Positions 1 through 5,256 of a stretch of 7,118 bases of DNA are shown in pieces. The stretch comes from Pseudobacteriovorax antillogorgiicola (GTDB lineage: Bacteria > Bdellovibrionota_B > Oligoflexia > Oligoflexales > RGVZ01). The notes under the pieces were generated by a model. That model saw nothing but the letters and a program-made list of their open reading frames with translations, did not search any database and was not told the origin of the DNA. The position numbers were made by a program, and so were the translations under genes. The stretch's first letter is position 1. Each line of letters begins with the position of its first letter. Location of the stretch: assembly GCA_945897695.1 (NCBI GenBank), contig CAMDGW010000125.1:1-7118 (forward strand), written 5' to 3'.

Positions 1-291
1 AATGCGGTAGAACGAGCGACAGTGCTGGGCAGTGGTAGTCGACTATCTATTGATTTAATGCTTCCATCTTCACATGCACCTATCAAGATAACGAACATGT
101 CCGCCCCCTTTCCACGTATTCGTGGATTCAACTATAAGACAACTATAGACGATTTTGAGCGAACTTTTTTAACTGATCTGTTAAGCGCAGCAAACGGCAA
201 CATGTCAGAAGCAGCACGAATGTCTGGCATCTATCGTGCAAACATCTACCGAATGGCCAAACGCCTAAACATTGATCTAAAGAAAGAGTGA
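1..291 (+). CDS. Sigma-54-dependent NtrC-family activator, C-terminal end (5' truncated by window edge)
   Basis: The frame is open from base 1 and gives 96 residues. It begins NAVERATVL, which matches the end of the AAA+ sigma-54 interaction module of NtrC-type activators (the usual L.N.VERA segment). A linker of about 40 residues follows, then a Fis-type helix-turn-helix at about residues 52-92, with the hallmark GN.SEAARMSGI.RANIYR pattern. Such proteins bind upstream enhancers and use ATP to open promoters held by sigma-54 RNA polymerase. The receiver or other sensory domain and the Walker motifs lie upstream of the window, so the input signal is unknown. An internal ATG at base 22 is not a credible start because the upstream codons already match the family. 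The Hpt gene follows after 9 nt, suggesting co-transcription. The C-terminal helix-turn-helix identity is secure; the response regulator subtype is inferred. Confidence 0.9.
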   Translation, partial: NAVERATVLGSGSRLSIDLMLPSSHAPIKITNMSAPFPRIRGFNYKTTIDDFERTFLTDLLSAANGNMSEAARMSGIYRANIYRMAKRLNIDLKKE

Positions 292-300
292 CAAGTCCAC

Positions 301-663
301 ATGAGCATCAATCAAGAAGTTTATCAGGGACTAAAAAAAATACTTGTAGCCAGCGGTCAACTCGATGCCGTTATTGACATGTTTCTCTCAAATTCCAACA
401 ATCGACTTTTGGCTCTAAATGACGCGATAAAAGCACACGATGCTGAGGCGATTTTTAGAATTGCCCATGCAATCAAGGGTTCCTGTAGCATGTTAGGCGG
501 AACTAAATGTGCAGAATTATGCAAAGCAATAGAAGAGGGCGCAAATCAGTCCTTTGCGACCGATGTCCAGCGGTTGTCCGACCTACTTACAAACGAATTG
601 TCGGAGATGTCCAGATTTCTGCTCAATGAACGCGGCAACGGATCTACGGGTTGCTGTGAGTAG
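301..663 (+). CDS. Stand-alone Hpt (histidine phosphotransfer) domain protein
   Basis: The 120-residue protein is essentially one Hpt domain. The phosphorylatable histidine is His56 in the motif AHAIKGSCSMLG, the normal H.(L/I)KG(S/A) signature in the second helix of the four-helix bundle. A helical region with CAELCKAIEEGA follows at about 68-80. There is no kinase, receiver or membrane segment. Hpt proteins shuttle phosphate between a receiver on a hybrid histidine kinase and a downstream response regulator. The gene starts 9 nt after the NtrC-type gene; only a weak AAAGAG stretch precedes the ATG, so translation is probably coupled to the upstream gene. Natural partners would be that activator and the receiver encoded convergently next door, but this is inference. 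I see no clear terminator in the 24 bp after it. Confidence 0.85.
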   Translation: MSINQEVYQGLKKILVASGQLDAVIDMFLSNSNNRLLALNDAIKAHDAEAIFRIAHAIKGSCSMLGGTKCAELCKAIEEGANQSFATDVQRLSDLLTNELSEMSRFLLNERGNGSTGCCE

Positions 664-687
664 ACTTTCGAATTTTAAGGTTTGATT

Positions 688-1131
688 TTAGATTTTTTTG
701 AGGCTGTCCAGAAGGACGCGAACTAAGATCTCACGCGTCACAGGACGCTCTAGGCAGATTGTAAATCCGCAATCGGTACACATTTTCACTTCGTTAGGTC
801 CAAGGTGTGCCGACAGCCCAATGATCGGACTACGATAGCCGGTTTCACGTATGGCAAGGGCGGTCTGATCGCCACCGAAATCTGGCATACGTAGATCTAA
901 CAAGATCGCGTCAAACCTTTCTGCGGTTACACGCGGCACTGCAAGCTTACCATCACTAATCGCATCGAATTCAGCACCCAGAGACGTCATAAGATGCTTC
1001 ATCAGCAACTGATTATCCGAGGAATCATCCACCAAAAGAATTCGCATTCCAGACAATGGCTGCTCTTTCCTACCGTCCTCGTGAGCGAAGATCGATTGGT
1101 CCGAGAAAAATGTTGGAAGATCTTTGGACAT
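688..1131 (-). CDS. Stand-alone response-regulator receiver domain protein
   Basis: The 147-residue protein has a receiver domain at about residues 28-147 and no output domain. Visible receiver residues are Asp35 and Asp36 (RILLVDDSSDNQ), the phospho-acceptor Asp79 (ILLDLRMPD) and Ser107 at the usual Thr/Ser switch position (GLSAH). The normally invariant lysine of the K-P pair is Arg129 here (LERPV). The DDSSDNQLLMKHLL-like start resembles receivers of hybrid kinases rather than DNA-binding regulators. A 27-residue tail precedes the domain. An in-frame stop lies upstream of the ATG at 1131, so the protein cannot be much longer. A shorter start at Met29, with an upstream AGGAAAGAG, cannot be excluded. 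It converges on the Hpt gene, an obvious but unproven phosphotransfer partner. Confidence 0.85.
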   Translation of the reverse strand: MSKDLPTFFSDQSIFAHEDGRKEQPLSGMRILLVDDSSDNQLLMKHLMTSLGAEFDAISDGKLAVPRVTAERFDAILLDLRMPDFGGDQTALAIRETGYRSPIIGLSAHLGPNEVKMCTDCGFTICLERPVTREILVRVLLDSLKKI

Positions 1132-1174
1132 AGACTCAAGCGAAGAAAAAGATTGGCCCTGCGAGCACGATCGT

Positions 1175-1203
1175 TATTTAGCAATCTGCCTACATCTTGT
1201 CTA
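1175..1203 (-). promoter_or_regulatory. Candidate sigma-70-type promoter for the receiver gene
   Basis: Read on the minus strand, TAGACA (1198-1203) is five of six matches to the -35 consensus. It is followed after 17 nt by TAAATA (1175-1180), a weak -10. A start near 1168 would give a leader of about 37 nt. The -35 lies inside the tandem repeat at 1190-1207. The spacing is ideal but the -10 is poor, so this is a candidate only. Confidence 0.35.
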
Positions 1204-1207
1204 CATC
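1190..1207. repeat. Tandem 7-bp direct repeat CTACATC, period 11 bp
   Basis: CTACATC occurs at 1190-1196 and again at 1201-1207, separated by TTGT. The 11-bp period puts both copies on the same face of the helix, the arrangement used by many response-regulator dimers. The repeat lies in the divergent gap between the receiver gene and the hibernation-factor gene and overlaps a candidate -35 box. The repeat is directly visible; its role as a binding site is inferred. Confidence 0.4.
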
Positions 1208-1325
1208 GTACTTTATGACTAATTTCCACTAAACACCTGTGAAATACGCAATCTACCCGACTCTCTGGGCTTTCAAAAATATGGTAGGCACCTACTTTGA
1301 GGACTTTATCATCCCGATGTCCATC

Positions 1326-1332
1326 AAGGAGG
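1326..1332 (+). promoter_or_regulatory. Ribosome binding site that sets the HPF start
   Basis: A perfect AAGGAGG stands 5 nt before the ATG at 1338. It favours this start over an in-frame GTG at 1239, which would add 33 residues unlike the family and has no comparable site. Confidence 0.85.
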
Positions 1333-1337
1333 TTTTC

Positions 1338-1829
1338 ATGTTTTTCCAGTTTACATTTAAGAAAATGGATCCATCAGATTCACTTGTGAGAATGGCCATT
1401 GATAAACTAGAGTCTCGAATTCAGGCGTTATCAGGTCATTGTATAAATCCACATCTGACGTTTTCCTCGTATCGTGGGATCCAAAAAATTCACTTTTCAA
1501 TGCTGACTCAAGATGGCTTTCGGATTGAAGTAAGCCATAGCGGACCAGACATGTACGCGGAACTGGACGAAGTTGTGGACCGCATTGAATCACAACTAAG
1601 AAAGCATAAGGAGCGCTTACGGGAACACAAGGGCCAAACAGGAATCCGCGCTGCTGCGATGGGGATGCCCTCGATTTACCGAGATCCGCTCTGGGATGAT
1701 GTTCTTAACGAACCCAAGGATATCGACGCCGGCGACATTATGAAGTTCGAAGCAGCTCGTCAGATGCTCATCCGGGGGCAAGACAAAACAGCAAAAACCA
1801 CACCGCCGAGGGAGGAAGTGTTAAATTAG
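1338..1829 (+). CDS. Ribosome hibernation / ribosome-associated translation inhibitor (HPF/RaiA family)
   Basis: The 163-residue protein has an HPF/RaiA-type domain at about residues 1-100. It opens MFFQFTFKKMDPSDSL, where family members have a beta strand and then S..L......K. It carries the characteristic C-terminal helix DMYAELDEVVDRIESQLRKHKERL at about 71-94, rich in Lys and Arg for 16S rRNA contact. Family members bind the decoding site of the small subunit in slow growth or starvation and promote inactive 70S or 100S particles. The tail (100-163) has no resemblance I can see to the C-terminal dimerisation domain of long HPF; it includes DPLWDDVL and a charged end, and is unassigned. 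The start is fixed by AAGGAGG at 1326-1332. thyA follows after 136 nt with no obvious terminator between, so read-through is possible. Family assignment is firm; subclass is uncertain. Confidence 0.85.
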   Translation: MFFQFTFKKMDPSDSLVRMAIDKLESRIQALSGHCINPHLTFSSYRGIQKIHFSMLTQDGFRIEVSHSGPDMYAELDEVVDRIESQLRKHKERLREHKGQTGIRAAAMGMPSIYRDPLWDDVLNEPKDIDAGDIMKFEAARQMLIRGQDKTAKTTPPREEVLN

Positions 1830-1927
1830 AGCTGATATTTCGGATGGTTAACGCAACCGTCGACTCTGTAATAGTGGGTCTTTGTCACCCCTGAATCTTG
1901 TGGATCTTGGCCGAGCGAACCAGCTAA

Positions 1928-1947
1928 GATGGGGGCAACGCCCCATC
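1928..1947 (+). promoter_or_regulatory. Hairpin just upstream of the thyA ribosome binding site
   Basis: GATGGGG (1928-1934) pairs perfectly with CCCCATC (1941-1947) around the six-base loop GCAACG. The stem ends 5 nt before AAGGAGGT. No T-run follows, so it does not look like a simple terminator. In a transcript it could affect access to the thyA start or stabilise the 5' end. The pairing is visible; the function is unknown. Confidence 0.45.
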
Positions 1948-1952
1948 GTCAT

Positions 1953-1960
1953 AAGGAGGT
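1953..1960 (+). promoter_or_regulatory. Ribosome binding site that sets the thyA GTG start
   Basis: AAGGAGGT lies 5 nt before the GTG at 1966. That start gives a protein of exactly the usual enterobacterial ThyA length. A TTG at 1882 in the same frame would add 28 residues absent from the family. Confidence 0.85.
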
Positions 1961-1965
1961 CGACC

Positions 1966-2760
1966 GTGCACCACTATTTGAACCTTCTCAGCCGCGTACT
2001 TGAAGAGGGAGTTGAGAAGTCCGACCGCACCGGAACCGGCACTCGCAGCGTCTTTGGGCACCAAATGAGATTCAACCTGTCCCAAGGTTTTCCCCTAGTG
2101 ACAACAAAAAAGTGTCATCTTAAGTCAATTATCCATGAACTTCTGTGGTTCCTTGCTGGCGACACCAATACAAAGTATCTGAAAGAAAATGGCGTCTCAA
2201 TCTGGAACGAATGGGCTGACACCAATGGCGACCTTGGCCGCGTTTATGGTGCACAATGGCGTTCTTGGCGTAGACCAGATGGAACGACACTGGACCAGAT
2301 TGCGCAGGTCACACAGCAGATAAAATCAAATCCTGACTCCCGTCGGCACATTGTGGTCGCCTATAACCCGGGCGAAATCGAGCAAATGGCACTTCCACCC
2401 TGCCACGCGTTTTTTCAATTCTATGTCGCTCAAGGCAAGCTATCTTGTCAGTTGTACCAACGAAGTGCAGACGTATTCCTTGGCGTTCCTTTTAATATCG
2501 CAAGCTATGCTTTACTCACCATGATGATGGCACAAGTCACAGGATTGTCTCCCGGTGAATTCATCCACACCCTGGGGGACGCCCACCTTTACTCAAACCA
2601 TATGGAACAGGCCTTAACCCAGCTTAAAAGAGACCCTCGGCCGCTTCCCCTTATGAAAATAAATCCTGACGTCAAAGATATATTTGCCTTCAAGTTTTCG
2701 GACTTTGAGCTGAGTGGCTATGACCCACATCCCCCTATTAAAGCACCGATAGCCATTTAA
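1966..2760 (+). CDS. thyA: Thymidylate synthase
   Basis: ThyA methylates dUMP to dTMP using 5,10-methylenetetrahydrofolate as carbon donor and reductant, releasing dihydrofolate, in the cytoplasm. The product is 264 residues, the same as E. coli ThyA as I recall it, and it can be aligned to that sequence without gaps. Landmarks are DRTGTGT (20-26), FPLVTTK (42-48), HELLWFLAGDTN (57-68), the nucleophile Cys146 in LPPCHAFFQF, the dUMP-binding CQLYQRSADVFLGVPFN segment and the terminal GYDPHPPIKAPIAI. All catalytic elements appear intact. Translation starts at GTG 1966 behind a strong AAGGAGGT. folA begins 2 nt after the stop codon, so the two are almost certainly one operon. The hairpin at 1928-1947 sits in the leader. 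Confidence 0.97.
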   Translation: MHHYLNLLSRVLEEGVEKSDRTGTGTRSVFGHQMRFNLSQGFPLVTTKKCHLKSIIHELLWFLAGDTNTKYLKENGVSIWNEWADTNGDLGRVYGAQWRSWRRPDGTTLDQIAQVTQQIKSNPDSRRHIVVAYNPGEIEQMALPPCHAFFQFYVAQGKLSCQLYQRSADVFLGVPFNIASYALLTMMMAQVTGLSPGEFIHTLGDAHLYSNHMEQALTQLKRDPRPLPLMKINPDVKDIFAFKFSDFELSGYDPHPPIKAPIAI

Positions 2761-2762
2761 AT

Positions 2763-3269
2763 ATGCCATTCACGATCAATCACATCGTCGCAATGGCAGA
2801 GAACCGGGTAATTGGTCGAGCCGGAGGTATGCCGTGGCATATCCCTGAAGACTTCAAGTTTTTCAAGGCTACCACGATGGGTCACGCCATGATCATGGGT
2901 CGCAAAACCTGGAACTCGATTGGCCGTCAACTTCCTGGCCGTCTGACGATTGTCATAACCAGAAATCAAAATTTTGAAGCACCTGCTGGTGTTATTGTTA
3001 AATCAACACTGGAAGACGCTGTTACTTATTGCCGCGATCATCAGTCGCAGTGGGGTTCGGACTGTTTCATTGTTGGCGGTGGAGAGCTCTACAAGCAGAG
3101 CATGACCATCGTAGATAGGATCTATTTGACCCTTATCCATAAATCTATTGACGGGGACACGCTCTACCCAGACGTCCCCGTTTCAGTCTTTGAAAAGGTC
3201 AAAGACGAGCAGCACTTAGATGCTCCAATCCCGTATTCTTTTACCACTTGGGACAGAACGTTAAAATAA
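2763..3269 (+). CDS. folA: Dihydrofolate reductase
   Basis: FolA reduces dihydrofolate to tetrahydrofolate with NADPH, recycling the product of ThyA. The 168-residue protein has the usual bacterial length. Landmarks are HIVAMAENRVIG (7-18), the Met20-type loop GGMPWHIPEDFKFFK (21-35) with the catalytic acid at Asp30, the NADPH-binding IMGRKTWNSIG (44-54) and LPGR (57-60), and the glycine turn FIVGGGELY (102-110). All expected functional positions look intact. The ATG lies 2 nt after the thyA TAA and has no good ribosome binding site of its own, so it depends on translational coupling to thyA. Its stop codon forms part of the terminator stem that follows. Confidence 0.97.
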   Translation: MPFTINHIVAMAENRVIGRAGGMPWHIPEDFKFFKATTMGHAMIMGRKTWNSIGRQLPGRLTIVITRNQNFEAPAGVIVKSTLEDAVTYCRDHQSQWGSDCFIVGGGELYKQSMTIVDRIYLTLIHKSIDGDTLYPDVPVSVFEKVKDEQHLDAPIPYSFTTWDRTLK

Positions 3270-3297
3270 AACGCCGCGTCATGTACGCGGCGTTTTA
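3267..3297. terminator. Bidirectional intrinsic terminator between folA and the convergent lipoprotein gene
   Basis: A perfect 13-bp stem, TAAAACGCCGCGT (3267-3279) with its complement at 3285-3297, closes a five-base loop CATGT. The GC-rich core is flanked by A and T tracts, so it reads as a terminator in both directions. The T tract is longer on the minus strand (TTTTATTTT), serving the lipoprotein gene that stops at 3316; on the plus strand TTTT follows the core for folA. The folA TAA (3267-3269) is the first codon of the stem. Confidence 0.92.
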
Positions 3298-3315
3298 GCA
3301 TCAGTGAAGAGACTA

Positions 3316-4224
3316 TTAATTGCCGTCAGAAAACTCAAAAATCTTTTCCTCAAGCATCGCTACCGGAACAGCTTTGAAAACCGGCTTATGATGGCGAGTT
3401 TCCTGCCATGTCGCATCAACTGCTTGGGTTGCCAGATCACCCATGGTTGCGTCGGGACGCTGGGTCTTAAGATTAGAGAATACTTTTCTCAATGACCACG
3501 TAAAAGCGCCCCCTTTTTCTCGACCATAATCAAGGCTTGTCTGAGACTTTTTTGACGCCGCAAATGTTAGAAATTGTTCTATGCTGTCCGCACGGCCTTT
3601 ATCTCCAGAAAGAGTCAGCTGCTGCGCCATAGTCTCTACTTGTGCATCTGCGAGCGCCTGCGCCACTTCCGGAGTATGATCTGCAAAAAATTCAGCTGGC
3701 TCGTTTAGTCCTTTCATGTCGTCGGGTAAAGATCCATTTCCATCCACCCAGTGACCGGAATAACAGGAGTCGTTAAAAGCCATTAGACGTTTCAAGGGTT
3801 GCGCACGACCGGCAGCGATAGCTGCTGAAACCTCGGAATAACTCATCATGCCGTCTGCGGTCATAAATTTACCATCACTGCTTCCGTGTCCACTAACATA
3901 AAGACCCAGAGTACCAAATTCGCCAACAGAGGCAGCGTTAGCTGTCAGCTCACGAAGGATATAATTTTTCGGAGCATTGCTATTACTTACGACGTTCCAA
4001 TTAAATCCATTTGTTTTGTCGTTCAAAACTTTCGACATTTCACGAACGTCAGTCGCTACTCCTGCCAAACCGTTAGGAGCGCCAATTACCATAAAAACAT
4101 TGCGCGATTGAGGATCGTAGGGCCTAAACTTTACCGACGATGAACTCACTCCCCGGCCACAGCCAACTAAGGCTAAAGCAGAGAGCAAAACTATTGCCAC
4201 CGTTGATGCGGGGAAAAGTCCCAT
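3316..4224 (-). CDS. Lipoprotein with caspase-like cysteine peptidase domain
   Basis: The 302-residue protein has a lipoprotein signal: a hydrophobic stretch at residues 6-20 and lipobox LVGC with lipidated Cys22. Residue +2 is Gly, compatible with outer-membrane sorting under the usual rules. The mature part looks like a caspase/metacaspase-type domain (clan CD): a FMVIGAPNGL strand at 44-53 and the helix VATDVREMSKVLN. The catalytic His113 is in GLYVSGHGSSDG and the nucleophile Cys154 is in MAFNDSCYSGHW. Further on, FLTFAASKKSQTS and GGAFTWSLRKVF resemble the small-subunit region of caspase folds. The dyad is intact, so it is probably an active peptidase anchored in the envelope. The start at 4224 is fixed by AAGGAGG; an ATG at 4320 would add 33 unlikely residues. 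Substrate and role are unknown. A C13/legumain-type label is also possible. Confidence 0.8.
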   Translation of the reverse strand: MGLFPASTVAIVLLSALALVGCGRGVSSSSVKFRPYDPQSRNVFMVIGAPNGLAGVATDVREMSKVLNDKTNGFNWNVVSNSNAPKNYILRELTANAASVGEFGTLGLYVSGHGSSDGKFMTADGMMSYSEVSAAIAAGRAQPLKRLMAFNDSCYSGHWVDGNGSLPDDMKGLNEPAEFFADHTPEVAQALADAQVETMAQQLTLSGDKGRADSIEQFLTFAASKKSQTSLDYGREKGGAFTWSLRKVFSNLKTQRPDATMGDLATQAVDATWQETRHHKPVFKAVPVAMLEEKIFEFSDGN

Positions 4225-4229
4225 AGAAA

Positions 4230-4236
4230 CCTCCTT
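4230..4236 (-). promoter_or_regulatory. Ribosome binding site that sets the lipoprotein start
   Basis: AAGGAGG on the minus strand lies 5 nt before the ATG at 4224, and the signal peptide begins directly at that Met. This rules in favour of the 302-residue form over the longer frame starting at 4320. Confidence 0.85.
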
Positions 4237-4346
4237 GTTTATGATGTTTTTGTTTCGTGTGTTTGGGGCTATCTTTTTATCTTCCCATGCATCTGAATTG
4301 CCGCAAAATAAATGGACCAAACATCACTAGAGCTAATGAACAATTT

Positions 4347-4410
4347 TTGCTGGGTAATTTTATTGAAGAAGTAAAAAATCTTTAAAAAACCAGCAATTAG
4401 TGAGACTAAT
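4347..4410. promoter_or_regulatory. Inverted repeats in the divergent gap between lipoprotein and deaminase genes
   Basis: The 241-bp AT-rich gap (4225-4465) contains a perfect short dyad, ATTAGT-GAG-ACTAAT (4396-4410). It also has a looser pair, TTGCTGG (4347-4353) and CCAGCAA (4390-4396), 36 bp apart. Both lie 55-120 bp upstream of the deaminase start. They are compatible with operator sites for either gene. I found no convincing -35/-10 pair in the gap. Confidence 0.3.
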
Positions 4411-4465
4411 GCACATCAATAGGCTCTCTTTAAAAATTCCAATTATCAGCTTTCGAAGGTGAATC

Positions 4466-5230
4466 ATGACGGCCGCATGGATTAAAACCGCAGATAATCT
4501 GATGTTATACGCCACCGAAAATCCACGTGACATTTATCCTTTCGGATCAGCAGTCACCCGTTTAATTTACGGAATCACTATGGAATTTGGTGAGGATCGC
4601 TTTAGATTTCTGAGACAACGAATCAGCTCCATGAAAAAACTAAATATCTGGGAGCAAAATTTAATAAAGGTTTGCGCAAAACGAGCGTCAACGGTGACTA
4701 CCTTTGACCCAACGGAAGTACCTGCACACAAGTGCCTCGACATCGGACAAGATCTATCTGCAGATCTGTCAGCATCCAGGAAACAACATTTACTGGGCTC
4801 GCCTCTTCTCAAAGACGAGGCCCTTCAACTTGTTTCCGATATCGCATTAAATGAGCTTCATCACTCTCGAAATTTGGGTCTAAAGTTACATGAGGCGCAT
4901 CGGCCAGTTGCCGCTATACTCTGTGATGCCAAAGACATTGTTTTAGCTGTCGGCGTCAATACCAATGCGGCATGTCAGATGCGGCACGCAGAGGTAAACT
5001 TGGTTTTACAACTGTGCAATCTAGGAATGACTGCCTTTCCTATAGGCAGCAAACTTTACACCTCCCTAAAACCATGCCGCATGTGCGCTGGACTCATACA
5101 TTCATTCGGTATACGTGAAAACGCTTCAGAGCCGCCTCCCTTGCAAATCTTTGCAGGAGAAGACGACCCTGGACGTTTTGGACGACACCATTTACTGGAT
5201 GACATTCTAGAAATCAAAAACCAGCGGTAG
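4466..5230 (+). CDS. Bd3614-like deaminase (nucleic acid/nucleotide deaminase superfamily)
   Basis: The 254-residue protein has a zinc-dependent deaminase core at about residues 118-235. The zinc ligand His174 and catalytic Glu176 are in RHAEVNL, and zinc ligands Cys204 and Cys207 are in SLKPCRMCAGL. These are the two signature motifs of the cytidine/adenosine deaminase fold. Strands AAILCDAKDIVLAVGVNT precede the first motif and LQIFAGEDDPGRFGRHHLLDD follows the second. An N-terminal domain of about 115 residues (AWIKTADNLMLYATENP...) matches no common family I know. This layout fits what I recall of the Bd3614-like deaminases named after Bdellovibrio. The start has AAGGTGA at 4456-4462 with good spacing. 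The substrate is unknown: free cytidine or dCMP, or a base in RNA or DNA, are all possible. The gene converges on yebC, whose stop is 26 nt away. Confidence 0.75.
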   Translation: MTAAWIKTADNLMLYATENPRDIYPFGSAVTRLIYGITMEFGEDRFRFLRQRISSMKKLNIWEQNLIKVCAKRASTVTTFDPTEVPAHKCLDIGQDLSADLSASRKQHLLGSPLLKDEALQLVSDIALNELHHSRNLGLKLHEAHRPVAAILCDAKDIVLAVGVNTNAACQMRHAEVNLVLQLCNLGMTAFPIGSKLYTSLKPCRMCAGLIHSFGIRENASEPPPLQIFAGEDDPGRFGRHHLLDDILEIKNQR

Positions 5231-5256
5231 TCTAGGATGACATCTCGGAACGGAAC

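Noticed and set aside
664..700. Terminator between the Hpt and receiver genes
   Set aside because: A T7 run is present at 692-698, but no GC-rich stem precedes it on either strand.
1002..1229. Overlapping open frames on both strands around the receiver gene start (994-1218 plus and 1002-1229 minus)
   Set aside because: They overlap the receiver gene in other frames, show no domain pattern and lack ribosome binding sites.
1284..1300. Near-match to a sigma-54 promoter (AGGCAC...TTTGA) upstream of the HPF gene
   Set aside because: GG at 1287-1288 and a G at 1299 have the right spacing, but the essential GC at -12 reads GA. Not strong enough to call.
1239..1337. Longer HPF start at GTG 1239
   Set aside because: It adds 33 residues not seen in the family and lacks a ribosome binding site, while AAGGAGG directly precedes ATG 1338.
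1882..1965. Longer thyA start at TTG 1882
   Set aside because: It would add 28 residues absent from ThyA proteins; GTG 1966 has an excellent ribosome binding site and gives the standard length.
4225..4320. Longer lipoprotein start at 4320
   Set aside because: It would bury the signal peptide behind 33 mostly polar residues and read across the AAGGAGG site.
5231..5256. Terminator between the convergent deaminase and YebC-family genes
   Set aside because: The 26-bp gap has no credible stem with a T tract.
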